Shown: piece after piece, positions 8,349 through 16,830 of the stretch | Position numbering within the stretch: the stretch's first letter is position 1 | Layout: each line of letters opens with the position of its first letter | Origin: WHSW01 sp963705955 | Lineage (GTDB): Bacteria; Actinomycetota; Thermoleophilia; Solirubrobacterales; 70-9 | DNA length: 64,000 nt | Assembly: GCA_963705955.1 (NCBI GenBank) | Contig: CAVPLH010000005.1 | Location: forward strand, 248,001 to 312,000 | Direction of reading: 5' to 3' | Program-made: the position numbers and the translations under genes | The notes under the pieces: model-generated | What the model was told of the DNA's origin: nothing | The model's input: only the letters and a program-made list of their open reading frames with translations | Database searches by the model: none

Positions 8349-9486
8349 ATGCCAACCACCGAGACGGAGATCCCCGCGACGATCCGCGACGCGACAAGCG
8401 ACCAGCCTGCCGCGCGCCTCGCCCTCGCCGCCGCCGCTCGCCTCGCCGTTTCATGCGTACCTGCTCTGCGGGCCGGCGGGGGCCGGCAAGCGGGCGGCGG
8501 GCCACGCCCTCGCCGCGGAGCTGCTCGCCGCCGCCGCAGCCGATCCCGATGACGCCCGCCGCCGGGCGCTCGCCGACCCGTCGCCTCATCCCGACCTCGT
8601 TTGGCTGCGCCCGCCGGGGACCCAGCACCTGGTCGAGGAGGTGCGCGAGCGGGTGATCGCCGCAACCGCGTACCGCCCGTTCGAGGGCGAGCGGCGGGTG
8701 TTCGTGATCGAGGCCGCCGACGCGATGGCCGAGGAGAGCCAGAACGCGCTCCTGAAGACGCTCGAGGAACCGCCCCCGTTCGCGCACCTGATCCTGATCA
8801 GCGCCGAGCCCGAGGCGCTGCTGGAGACGGTTCGCTCACGGTGTCGCACGATCGGCTTCGGGCGCCTGTCGCCGGACGCGGTCGAGGCGCGGCTCGACCC
8901 CGCCACGAGCGCGGTCGAGCGCCGCGCCGCCGCGAGGCTCTCGGGCGGCGACGCCGAGCTGGCGCGATTCTTGATCGGCGCCGAGGGGAGGGCGCTGCGC
9001 GCGGCGGTCGAGGAGCTCGTTGCCGCGCTCGTCGGCGGTGAGCTCGCCGGGGCACCCTGGACCGCTCTCGCGGAGGCGGCCGACGCGGCCGGTGAGCACG
9101 AGCAGACCGAGATCCGCGCCGCCGCGGCGGCGGCCGATCAGGAGGCCGGAGAGTCGAGTCCCGGAGCCGCGCGCCGCGTCCGCGAGGCCGACGACCTGGC
9201 CAGGCGCGCCGCCCGCCGGGCGCGTACCCGCAGCCTCGATCTCGGGCTGGCGCTCGTCGCCGCATCGGTACGCGACCTCGCCGCGGTCGCCGACGACGCC
9301 CCTGACGTGGTCCTGAACGCGGATCGGCTCACCGAGCTCGAGGCGCTCGCCGTCGGCATCGATCCCCGCCGGGCTCGCCGCGCCGCAGAGCTGGTCATGG
9401 ACTCGCGCCGCCGGCTGCAGGTCAACGTCTCGGAGGCGCTCGCACTCGAGGCGCTCGCCTATCGGATCGAGTTCCTGCTGCGTTGA
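8349..9486 (+). CDS. holB: DNA polymerase III delta' subunit, frameshifted near the start
   Basis: Clamp-loader subunit of the replicative polymerase, AAA+ fold. The ATG at 8349 starts a good N-terminus (TIRDATSDQPAARLALAAA) in one frame; the Walker A (LLCGPAGAGKRAAGH), the Walker B-like FVIEAADAMAEESQNALLKTLEEPPP and the sensor 1 serine in LILISAEPE follow in the next frame. The change falls at about 8430 in a GCCGCCGCC run and is best explained by an indel. No zinc-finger cysteines of the gamma/tau type are seen. The stop overlaps the TTG of the next gene. Confidence 0.88.
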
Positions 9487-10739
9487 GCGCTCCGATCGGC
9501 GAACGGCGGGTGTTCGAGCCAACGAGCGTGCGATCTGCGGCGATCAGACTCCCGGGCCGGCGAGCCGCACCGCGAGCCCTGGCGGCGTTGCTGGCGGCTC
9601 TTGCGTGCGCCGTATGGACGGCCACCGCCGCCGGCGCGACGGCTCACCTCGACCTCGACTACGACCTCGACGGGTCGCCCAGCGCCGAAAATCGACTCGA
9701 TCTCTATGCGCCCGAAGGCGCTTCGCCGGCAGACCGAAGGCCGGTCGTCGTCTACGTCCACGGTGGCGGCTGGCGGGCCGGTGACAAGCGCAATCAGATC
9801 GGGCACAAGGTCGATCTGTTCACCGGCGCGGGTTATGTCTTCGCCAGTCTCGACTATCGGCTTTCCCCCGCCGACCCGGCCGCGCTCGAGGCCGACCGGG
9901 TCCGATTCCCGGACCATCCGCACGACGTCGGCGAGGCGATCGGCTGGCTCGACCGCAACGTCGCGGCCTACGGCGGCGACCCGACGCGGATCGTCCTGAT
10001 CGGCCACTCCGCCGGTGCCCACCTGGTTTCGCTGCTGTCCACCGACCCCCGGTATCTCGAGGCCTACGCGGTCGAGCCCTGGCAGGTGATCGGGACGATC
10101 GCGCTCGACACCGACGCCTACGACGTCGCCGCCCGGATCGCGGAGGTCCGGCCGCTCGGCAGGAGCCTCTACTACAACGCCTTCGGCACACCGGCGGAGG
10201 ACGCGGCCACGGGCTCATGGACCGCCGCGTCGCCGATCTTCTGGGCGAGCACAGCGGACCCGGAGTTCCTTCTGGTCACCCAGGCCGCGAGCCCGGTTCG
10301 GGTTGCCGACGCCGAACGGATGGCGGCCGCGCTCGGCCAGGGTCCGAGCACCGTGTTCCGCGCGCCCTACGACCACGGCGGCATCAACGCCGCCGTCGGG
10401 GACCCGGCCGACGGCTCGGGCGAGACGGCGGCGATCGTCGGCTTCGTCTCGCGAGTCGTCGCCGCCGCCAAGCCGCCGAAGGCCAGGTTCCTGGGCAGGA
10501 TCTCGAGACGTGTGCGCTCCCGTCACCGCACCGCGCGGGTCCGGCTGCGCTTCACCGCCGATCGACCCGGCTCGACCTTCGAGTGCCGGCTGGACAAACG
10601 TGCCTTCCGGGCGTGCACGTCTCCACGCGCGGTGTCGGTCCGATTCGGCCGGCATCTGTTCAGGGTCCGCGCGCTGGCGGCCGGCGGGCGTCCCGGGCCG
10701 GTGAACAGGCTCCGGTTCCGGGTCGTCGGGCCCGATTGA
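9483..10739 (+). CDS. Secreted alpha/beta-hydrolase (carboxylesterase-like)
   Basis: Exported esterase or lipase of the HSL/kynurenine-formamidase-like group. A signal peptide lies at about residues 20-55 (RALAALLAALACAVW...AGATA). The oxyanion motif VYVHGGGW, nucleophile elbow LIGHSAGAH and C-terminal histidine in PYDHGGIN give the catalytic set. The last 85 residues (FTADRPGSTFECRLDKRAFRAC) form an Ig-like domain seen in many exported actinobacterial proteins. The TTG start at 9483 overlaps the holB stop (TTGA), suggesting translational coupling. Substrate unknown. Confidence 0.82.
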   Translation: MSAPIGERRVFEPTSVRSAAIRLPGRRAAPRALAALLAALACAVWTATAAGATAHLDLDYDLDGSPSAENRLDLYAPEGASPADRRPVVVYVHGGGWRAGDKRNQIGHKVDLFTGAGYVFASLDYRLSPADPAALEADRVRFPDHPHDVGEAIGWLDRNVAAYGGDPTRIVLIGHSAGAHLVSLLSTDPRYLEAYAVEPWQVIGTIALDTDAYDVAARIAEVRPLGRSLYYNAFGTPAEDAATGSWTAASPIFWASTADPEFLLVTQAASPVRVADAERMAAALGQGPSTVFRAPYDHGGINAAVGDPADGSGETAAIVGFVSRVVAAAKPPKARFLGRISRRVRSRHRTARVRLRFTADRPGSTFECRLDKRAFRACTSPRAVSVRFGRHLFRVRALAAGGRPGPVNRLRFRVVGPD

Positions 10740-10773
10740 GCGTGTCCGTCGCTTCGCCGTAGATAATCCCTGC

Positions 10774-12504
10774 ATGTCGGGCAGTAAGCGGCGGTCGGTG
10801 CGCAGGCGGCCCTTCGGGGTTCGCCTCTACCTCGCCTTGGCGTTCGCGGCGGTCGCGCTGATCACCGCCGGGCTTGCCTACCTGCTGGTCAGCGACACCG
10901 GCGAGAAGGCCGTCGACGAGGATCTGAGCCAGTTGGCGATCGGGAAGACGGTCAGCCTCGCCGACGAGATCGGCACCCGGCCGCGCAGCGCCTCGGCGGC
11001 AACGCTCGCCGGGATCACGGAGGAGGGCTATTCCGCTTGGGTGTTCGACGCCGAGGGCAAGCTGATCACGACCGAGGTTTCCCAGGGCGTGCCGCTGTCG
11101 GCCGTCCCGAACGAGCGCCGCGCCGTCTCGTCCTCGCTGCTCGGCAGCCGCTACGTCCAGGACCTTCCCGACAACGCCACCCTGGTCGCGGTGCCGATCT
11201 TCCGCGAGGGTGCGATCGATGGTGCGATCCTCGGCCGCTCGGTGCGCTCGCCGCAGCTCCAGCAGGCGATCGAGGAGCTGCGCGGCGATCGCCTCACGGC
11301 GGTCGGAGTCGCGGTCGCCGTCGCGGTCATGGTCTCGTTCCTGATCGCGAGCGCGATCACGTCGCGGGTCAAGCGGCTCGCCGACAGCGCCGCGCGAATC
11401 AGCGAGGGCGAGTTGGACGAGCCGCTCGAGGGCACCGGCGGGCGCGACGAGATCACCGACCTCGGACGGGCGCTGGAGCGGATGCGCGGCGCGCTGCGCG
11501 AGACCTTCGGCGCGCTGCGCGAGGAGCGCGACCGGCTGTCCGCGATCCTCGAGGGGCTCTCCGACGCGGTCATGGTCGTCCAGCCCGACGGCGAGGTGCG
11601 GTTCTCCAACCCTTCGGCCGCCGACCTGATCGGCGACGATGGCCGCGCGATCGACGCGCTCGTACCCTGGCTGCGCCGCGCCGAGCGGCGGTCGTTGGTC
11701 GAGAACGACGCTCTGCTGGTCGGCGATCGGGTCTACTCGCTCAATGCCCGCCTGCTGCCCGCCGAGGAAGCGGTGCTCGCGGTCGTCCGCGACCGCACCG
11801 AGGAGCTTCGCCGGGAGGTCGCGGAGCGCGAGTTCGTCTCCAACGCGGCGCATGAGCTGCGCAACCCGATCGCGGGCATCTCCGGCGCCGTCGAGGTGCT
11901 GCGCGCCGGGGCCAAGGACGACCCCGACGCGCGCGAGCACTTCCTCGCCAGGCTCTCGGAGGACTCGGAGCGGATCAGCCGGCTGACCGAGTCACTGCTG
12001 ACGCTGGCGCGGATGGAGGCGGTCGGCGAGGGGGGCAGCGAGGCACTCGACGTCGCGCTCGTGATCGATGAGGCGACCGAGGCGGTCGCGGCGCCGGACG
12101 GGATCGAGGTCGAGATCTCGGTTGCGGGCGGTCTCGCCGCTCAAGGAGACCGGGTGCTGCTGCGCCAGGTGCTGATCGGCCTGCTCTCGAACGCGTTCAA
12201 GAACACGCCGGCGCCCGGACGGGTCGCGATCCGGGCTCGCCAGGGGATCGACGACGAGGTCAGGATCGAGGTCGCCGATACCGGCTCCGGGATCGCGCCC
12301 GAGGAGGTCAACCGGATCTTCGAGCGCTTCTACCGAGGCTCGGGATCACTCGAGCAGGAGGGCTTCGGCCTCGGGCTCTCGATCGCGCGCCGGATGGTCG
12401 GCGTGATGGGGGGCGAGATCGGGGTCGACTCGGTCGAGGGCGCGGGCAGCACCTTCTGGGTGCGACTGCGTACCGCCCAACCCGCGACGACCCCTGTAGC
12501 GTGA
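10774..12504 (+). CDS. Membrane sensor histidine kinase
   Basis: Two-component sensor. TM1 at about residues 17-40, an extracytoplasmic sensor domain (about 41-170), TM2 at about 175-195, then HAMP (RVKRLADSAARISEGELDEP), a PAS-like domain (VMVVQPDGEVRFSN), HisKA with the phosphoacceptor at His360 (SNAAHELRNPI) and a HATPase domain with N box (LLSNAFKN), G1 (ADTGSG) and G2 (GFGLGLSIARRM). 576 residues. The ATG at 10774 is preceded by a short gap after the esterase gene. The response regulator follows 52 bp downstream and is its obvious partner. The domain layout resembles PhoR/WalK kinases; the signal is unknown. Confidence 0.94.
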   Translation: MSGSKRRSVRRRPFGVRLYLALAFAAVALITAGLAYLLVSDTGEKAVDEDLSQLAIGKTVSLADEIGTRPRSASAATLAGITEEGYSAWVFDAEGKLITTEVSQGVPLSAVPNERRAVSSSLLGSRYVQDLPDNATLVAVPIFREGAIDGAILGRSVRSPQLQQAIEELRGDRLTAVGVAVAVAVMVSFLIASAITSRVKRLADSAARISEGELDEPLEGTGGRDEITDLGRALERMRGALRETFGALREERDRLSAILEGLSDAVMVVQPDGEVRFSNPSAADLIGDDGRAIDALVPWLRRAERRSLVENDALLVGDRVYSLNARLLPAEEAVLAVVRDRTEELRREVAEREFVSNAAHELRNPIAGISGAVEVLRAGAKDDPDAREHFLARLSEDSERISRLTESLLTLARMEAVGEGGSEALDVALVIDEATEAVAAPDGIEVEISVAGGLAAQGDRVLLRQVLIGLLSNAFKNTPAPGRVAIRARQGIDDEVRIEVADTGSGIAPEEVNRIFERFYRGSGSLEQEGFGLGLSIARRMVGVMGGEIGVDSVEGAGSTFWVRLRTAQPATTPVA

Positions 12505-12556
12505 CGACCGATTGCCCACAGGCCGCTGCCGTTCGCGGCCGCCGCCGGGGTCTGTG

Positions 12557-13255
12557 ATGGACAGGATCCTGATTGCCGACGACGAGCCTTCGGTCCGCGA
12601 CGCGGTCGGCTATGCGCTGCGCCAGGAGGGTTTCGAGGTGACTGTCGCGGTCGACGGTGAGGACGCGGACGGCAAGCTCGGCGGCGCCGAGCCCGGCTTC
12701 GACCTCGTGATCCTCGACATCATGATGCCCGGCCGCAGCGGCCTCGACATCTGCCGCGACATCCGCGCCCGCAGCCCGGTGCCGATCATCCTCTTGACGG
12801 CGAAGGACGCAGAGGTCGACAAGGTGGTCGGCCTCGAGGTCGGCGCCGACGACTACGTGACGAAGCCGTTCTCGGTCCGCGAGCTGCTCGGCCGCGTTCG
12901 CGCCCAGCTGCGCCGCCGTGATCTGGACCGATCGAGCACGGTCACCGAGGCGAAGACGATCGACGCGGGCCCGGTGCGGATCGATCTCGCCCGCCACCTG
13001 GTCTCGATCCGCGGCGAGCCCGTCAACCTGACCCGATCGGAGTTTCAGGTCCTGCGGCTGCTCGCCGAGCGCCCGGGCCAGGTCTTCAGCCGGCTCGAGA
13101 TCATGGAGGAGCTCTGGCAGTCGGAGTTCTCCGGTGACGTCCGCGCCTGCGACGTCCACATCTCCAACCTCCGCCAGAAGGTCGAGCGCGATCCCCAGGA
13201 CCCCGAGCTCGTGCTCACGGTTCGCGGGGTCGGCTACAAGCTCGCCGAGGGCTGA
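12557..13255 (+). CDS. OmpR/PhoB-family response regulator
   Basis: DNA-binding response regulator paired with the upstream kinase. The receiver domain has the acidic pair DDE near the N-terminus, phosphoacceptor Asp54 (LVILDIMMPG), the conserved Thr (LLTAKD) and Lys (VTKPFS). The C-terminal winged helix is of the PhoB type (LTRSEFQVLRLLAERPGQV; VRGVGYKLAEG). 232 residues from the ATG at 12557; upstream in-frame starts add only low-complexity residues. Likely autoregulates with the kinase as one operon, though no direct repeat operator was identified. Confidence 0.95.
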   Translation: MDRILIADDEPSVRDAVGYALRQEGFEVTVAVDGEDADGKLGGAEPGFDLVILDIMMPGRSGLDICRDIRARSPVPIILLTAKDAEVDKVVGLEVGADDYVTKPFSVRELLGRVRAQLRRRDLDRSSTVTEAKTIDAGPVRIDLARHLVSIRGEPVNLTRSEFQVLRLLAERPGQVFSRLEIMEELWQSEFSGDVRACDVHISNLRQKVERDPQDPELVLTVRGVGYKLAEG

Positions 13256-13260
13256 GCGAG

Positions 13261-13749
13261 TCAGCGCAGGATCTCGACCAGCAGCACCCACGCGTTGGCG
13301 ACCGCGCCGATCGTCGCGCCGAGCATCCCGCCGACGATCCAGTAGAGGCCGCCGCCCTCGAGCGCGAGCAGGCTGATCGCGCCGACGACGATCGGGAGCG
13401 TGCCGAGCGCGATCACCGCGAGCCTGCTGACCACCCACGAGGAGTGGCCGGTGGGCAGGCCGCGCACCACCTGCGTCACGATCACCGCCGTGAACACGAG
13501 CGAGACCCCGAGCAACTCGGCGCCGAGCGCAGTGTGGCTCTGGCCCGGGATCAGGCCGATGATCGAAACGATGAGGACGCTGACAAACAGCAGCATGGTC
13601 GCGAGCGCTCGCTCGGGCAGCCCTTCGAAGTGCAGGATCCGCTCGATGTTTATCGAGACCGCAACGAATACCAGCCCCGCGAGGGCCGCCGAGGCACCGG
13701 CGGCGGCGACGAACAGGTCGGTCCATTCGGAGGGGGTGTAGGCGACCAA
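13261..13749 (-). CDS. Multi-pass membrane protein of unknown function
   Basis: About 162 residues with five hydrophobic helices (for example FVAAAGASAALAGLVFVAVS near the N-terminus and IVGGMLGATIGAVANAWVLL near the end). I recognise the pattern from uncharacterised actinobacterial proteins but cannot name a function. The TTG at 13749 starts just before TPSEWTDLFVAAAG, where the first helix begins; the frame is open upstream to 13800. It ends 5 bp from the response regulator stop, tail to tail. Confidence 0.6.
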   Translation of the reverse strand: MVAYTPSEWTDLFVAAAGASAALAGLVFVAVSINIERILHFEGLPERALATMLLFVSVLIVSIIGLIPGQSHTALGAELLGVSLVFTAVIVTQVVRGLPTGHSSWVVSRLAVIALGTLPIVVGAISLLALEGGGLYWIVGGMLGATIGAVANAWVLLVEILR

Positions 13750-13828
13750 GCCGAGAGATCGTACGCGCGCCCGGGGCCCGGGGACTCGCGCGGGTGCCAC
13801 CCGGCGGCGCCTAGAATGCCTCGCCCGT

Positions 13829-13901
13829 GCCGGCGTAGCTCAGTTGGTAGAGCACTTCACTCGTAATGAAGGGGTCTCCGGTTCGAGTCCGGACGCCGGC
13901 T
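13829..13901 (+). tRNA. tRNA-Thr (anticodon CGT)
   Basis: A 73-nt cloverleaf: acceptor GCCGGCG pairs with CGCCGGC, D-arm GCTCAGTTGGTAGAGC, anticodon stem CTTCA/TGAAG with loop CTCGTAA (anticodon CGT, reads ACG), T-arm TCCGGTTCGAGTCCGGA. CCA is not encoded. A TAGAAT hexamer at 13812-13817 is a possible -10 box. Confidence 0.97.
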
Positions 13902-14021
13902 CTACAAGAAGCCCAGCTGAGGCGGGGTTTTCGCTTGCTACCTCGCGCCGACCGCCTCGAGGGGCAAGGAAAGTGGCAGGACACCGGCGTTGACTGCCCG
14001 CCGCCAGGAGTGGTGAGATAC

Positions 14022-14180
14022 GTGAGCCGTGACCCTCGTGTGACCCTGCTCAGCCCTGGCTACGTGATCCAGGTCTCCGATCGAAGGCTCGTCGGTGTGC
14101 GGGACGATCGAGTCGTTTGGAGGCGGGACAAGAAGAACAAAGCCGTCCTGTGCATCCGCGCCCGGATGCCATCCTCGTGA
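14022..14180 (+). pseudogene. Truncated remnant of an unrecognised gene
   Basis: A 52-residue open frame preceded by AGGAG (14006-14010). The protein begins SRDPRVTLLSPGYVIQVSDRRL, which resembles the start of longer uncharacterised actinobacterial proteins, as I recall them, and then stops within the R2-like gene start. I read it as a 5' fragment of a longer gene whose remainder is gone. The rest of 13902-14021 holds no recognisable feature. Confidence 0.35.
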
Positions 14181-15174
14181 CCCAGGCCGAGATCCAGCTC
14201 TTCGAGCCGCGGACCCTCTACCGGCGCTGGGAGGACTCGCAGTGGAATCCGTTCGAAATCGATCTCGAGCGCGACAAGGCTCAGTGGAACGAGCTCGCTG
14301 AGCAGGACCAGGACCTCATCTACTGGGTTCTGGCCCAGCTGATGGTGGCCGAGGAGCGGATCACCACCAAGTTTTCCGGCCTGGTGGGCGCCTACGGCTC
14401 AGAGGAGGAGGCGACCTTCCTTGCCACGCAGCAGGTCGACGAGGCCCGGCAGGAGGATGGCCGGTACGGCGCAATCAACTCGAGGCGAGAAGCTGCAGCT
14501 GGTCGAGATCGGGCACCCAGTTTCCGCCAGGTGGGCTCTACCGCTCAGATGAGAGGCGACTTCCTTGCCACGCAGCAGGTCGACGGCCCGGCCATGCAGT
14601 TCTACGCCCGCTGTCCAGGATGAGGTCGTCGACTCGCCGGCCGAGATCGCCGCCCACATCGAGCGGGCCAGGCGCGAGGTCACGCCGGCCTTCCGCACGC
14701 TCTTCGACGAGGCGCTGGTCGAGGCCCACGAGAAGCTGGTCGCAGCTCCGCAGGACCTGGCGGCGAAGGTCCGCTTCGTGACCATCTACCACTTGATCCT
14801 CGAGAGCACCCTCGGCCTCACCACCTTCCGCTTCGCCACTGAATACCTGGAGCGTGAGGACCTACTCGGGGGAGCCGGGCTTCGTCGCGGGCTACTCCCA
14901 CATCCACCACGACGAGACTCGCCACATCGGCTACGGCGTCTGGTTCCTGCGCGAGAGCGTCCGCGAGCAGCCTGAGGCCGCCGAGGCGGTCCGCGAGACC
15001 CTCCGCGATCTGCTCCCGTCGGTCGCCGAGGCGCTCGGCGGCGCCGGCGACGGCTCGGGTCCCGACATCGAGCGCCTCGGCGTCAGCACCGACGACGTCA
15101 GAGAGTTCGCTCTGACCGGCCTCACCCGACGTCTGGACATCATTGGCGTGCCGCTCGCCAGCCTGGCCGGCTGA
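14177..15174 (+). pseudogene. R2-like (R2lox / ribonucleotide reductase small-subunit-like) oxidase, interrupted
   Basis: Ferritin-fold dimetal protein. Ligand motifs are present but scattered over frames: Glu in LMVAEERITTKF, a broken DEARHMQFY-type motif at 14440-14610, Glu in LILESTLGLTTF, and ExxH in HHDETRHIGYGVW. The look is that of the R2-like ligand-binding oxidases of actinobacteria, not of a class Ia NrdB. The gene is interrupted by a 145-bp segment bounded by a near-identical repeat (14411-14450 and 14556-14592), and changes frame again near 14870 in a G-run. Probably an assembly fault in a real gene, but true inactivation cannot be excluded. GTG start at 14177. Confidence 0.7.
14411..14592 (+). 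repeat. Direct repeat with 105-bp spacer inside the R2-like gene
   Basis: The 24-mer TTCCTTGCCACGCAGCAGGT plus CGAC occurs at 14417-14440 and again at 14561-14584, with imperfect matching of the flanks over about 38 bp. The spacer (14451-14555) does not fit the protein. The second copy carries several small indels. Confidence 0.85.
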
Positions 15175-15251
15175 GCCGAGCGTGTCACAGGTCGCAGCGC
15201 TCGAGCTGTGAGTCGGGTGCGAGCCCGACCCGACCGGCGACTGGCGACCGG

Positions 15252-15659
15252 CTATTCCCGCAGCCCGGCGGCCTCGAGGGCCGCTTCCGGATCCAGATAT
15301 CCCCGGATTCGGATGCCCTTGCCGTTGCGGACCTCGGCCAGGTTCGCGTAGGGCGACTCGGTCTCGGCGCCGCTCGCCTTGCCACGGGTGCGGATCTGGC
15401 CGATCGCGACGACCTGGTCGCCGAGGTCGCGGATCTCCGAGTACTCGAACTGGATCTCGTCGAGCACGTCGTAGAAATCCCTGAACATCTCGCGGATTCC
15501 ATCGTGTCCCTGATACACGTGCGCGTCCTGGACCAGCAGCCCGGGAAGCGCCGGGAGCCACCGCACCTGGGGGTCGAGCTCGCGGAGCAACGCGTCGACA
15601 TCGCGCCGGTTGTACGCGTCCACGGCGCGCCTCAGAAGCTCGGCGTTCTCCTCCGACAT
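15252..15659 (-). CDS. SnoaL-like (NTF2-fold) protein
   Basis: A 135-residue NTF2/SnoaL-like domain: MSEENAELLRRAVDAYNRRD at the start, then VRWLPALPG and GHDGIREMFRDFYDVLDEI, all typical of small polyketide-cyclase-like or ketosteroid-isomerase-like proteins. Enzymatic role unknown. The ATG at 15659 fits the family. It stands alone, facing away from the DUF4396 gene, with the candidate metal-responsive operator at 15719-15737 between the two starts, so it could share that control. Confidence 0.85.
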   Translation of the reverse strand: MSEENAELLRRAVDAYNRRDVDALLRELDPQVRWLPALPGLLVQDAHVYQGHDGIREMFRDFYDVLDEIQFEYSEIRDLGDQVVAIGQIRTRGKASGAETESPYANLAEVRNGKGIRIRGYLDPEAALEAAGLRE

Positions 15660-15718
15660 CGCGCGTCATTATCTCGCGATCGTGGACCTGTGTCGCGCCA
15701 CGCGGCCGGTAGCCCGAC

Positions 15719-15737
15719 GATACCCAGTGGGGGTATC
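15719..15737. promoter_or_regulatory. Palindromic CsoR/RcnR-type operator
   Basis: GATACCCAGTGGGGGTATC is a perfect 7-bp inverted repeat (GATACCC/GGGTATC) around 5 bp, the TACCC...GGGTA pattern known for CsoR-family copper and related metal sensors. It lies 45 bp upstream of the DUF4396 start, and a possible -10 region (TGATAAGGT) follows directly, so a bound repressor would block the promoter. Confidence 0.6.
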
Positions 15738-15782
15738 TGATAAGGTGCCGCGGCAGCCTCGACGACCTCGCACCACGACGCC

Positions 15783-16361
15783 ATGGAAGCCCACGCCGAA
15801 CACGCTCACCACCACGAGACGCCGACCCGCGGCAGCGCTCTCACCGGCGTCGCCGTCAGCGCCACCCTGCACTGCCTGACCGGCTGTGCGATCGGCGAGA
15901 TCGCCGGGGTGGCGATCGGTGCAGCGTTCGGTCTCACGAACCTCGAGACGATCCTGATCGCCGTCGCCCTGGCCTTCGTCTTCGGCTACGCCCTGACGAG
16001 CATGCCGCTGTTGCGGGCCGGCCTCGCTCTCGCGACCGTGATCCCGATCGCCCTTGCCTCCGACACGCTCTCGATCGCGACGATGGAGGTGGTGGACAAC
16101 GCGATCATCCTCGTCGTCCCGGGCGCGATGGAGGCGGGCCTCGACACGCTGCTCTTCTGGGGCAGCCTCGCGTTCGCGCTCGCGATCGCCTTCGTGTTCG
16201 CCGTGCCGGTGAATCGCTATCTGATCGCGCGCGGCAAGGGCCACGCCGCCGTTCACGAGACCGGCATACACGGCGGCCCGCCGACGAGGCTCGTCGGCGC
16301 GGCGGTGATCTTCGCCTTCGTCTTCGGCGCCGCGGTGCTGATCGCCGAGGCGATCGGCTGA
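15783..16361 (+). CDS. DUF4396 membrane protein with His-rich N-terminus
   Basis: About 192 residues with a histidine-rich start (MEAHAEHAHHHETP), a conserved HCLTGCAIGE motif in the first helix and four further hydrophobic helices, which matches DUF4396 membrane proteins. Function is not established. The His and Cys motifs and the CsoR-like operator ahead of the gene make a metal (copper) transport or resistance role likely by inference. The ATG at 15783 has no obvious Shine-Dalgarno. It ends 10 bp from the convergent GroES-like gene. Confidence 0.78.
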   Translation: MEAHAEHAHHHETPTRGSALTGVAVSATLHCLTGCAIGEIAGVAIGAAFGLTNLETILIAVALAFVFGYALTSMPLLRAGLALATVIPIALASDTLSIATMEVVDNAIILVVPGAMEAGLDTLLFWGSLAFALAIAFVFAVPVNRYLIARGKGHAAVHETGIHGGPPTRLVGAAVIFAFVFGAAVLIAEAIG

Positions 16362-16371
16362 ACGCCGCCGC

Positions 16372-16761
16372 TCAGCCGGCGGTGCTGCCGGCCTCGCGGC
16401 CGCAGACCGGGCAGGCGTCGGAGCCCGGGACGCCCTCGTCGCCGCAATAGGGGCAGACGCCGATCTCCTCCAGCACGCCGAGCAGCTCGCCGACGCGGCA
16501 GACGAGCAGCTTCTCCTCTTCGACCTCGACCCAGGCGCCCGCCGAGGCGGGGAAGACGACATGGTCGCCGGGCTGGACCGGCATCCGCACTCCCGCTCCT
16601 TCCCACCAGTCGAGCCCCGGACCGATCGCGAGCACGATCCCGTGCTGAGGGGGAGGCTCGTGCGTCCCGGCCGGTACCACCAGCCCCGACTGCCGGACGC
16701 GGTCGGGCTCGAGCTCCTTGATGATCACGCGGTCGAAGATCGGGCGCAGCAGGTGCTTCAT
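16372..16761 (-). CDS. GroES-like co-chaperonin with C-terminal zinc ribbon
   Basis: Residues 3-95 form a Cpn10/GroES domain (LLRPIFDRVIIKELEPD; SGLVVPAG; VQPGDHVVFPASAGAWVEVEEEKLLVCRV). Unlike GroES (about 95 residues), it continues with a zinc ribbon: Cys103, Cys106, Cys117 and Cys120 (CPYC...CPVC). No groEL gene is adjacent. GGAGGGG sits just before the ATG at 16761. It may be a specialised co-chaperonin or a GroES-derived protein that no longer partners GroEL; the mobile loop is short and not clearly conserved. Confidence 0.83.
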   Translation of the reverse strand: MKHLLRPIFDRVIIKELEPDRVRQSGLVVPAGTHEPPPQHGIVLAIGPGLDWWEGAGVRMPVQPGDHVVFPASAGAWVEVEEEKLLVCRVGELLGVLEEIGVCPYCGDEGVPGSDACPVCGREAGSTAG

Positions 16762-16830
16762 TGCCCCTCCATCGTAGGCCCCCTCCGGCTGAGCTTTCCT
16801 GATGGCCGCGGTCGACCGGGGCCGCCCGCC

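Noticed and set aside
13902..13940. Possible terminator after tRNA-Thr(CGT), AAGCCC...GGCGGGGTTTT
   Set aside because: The stem is only about three certain pairs; too weak to call.
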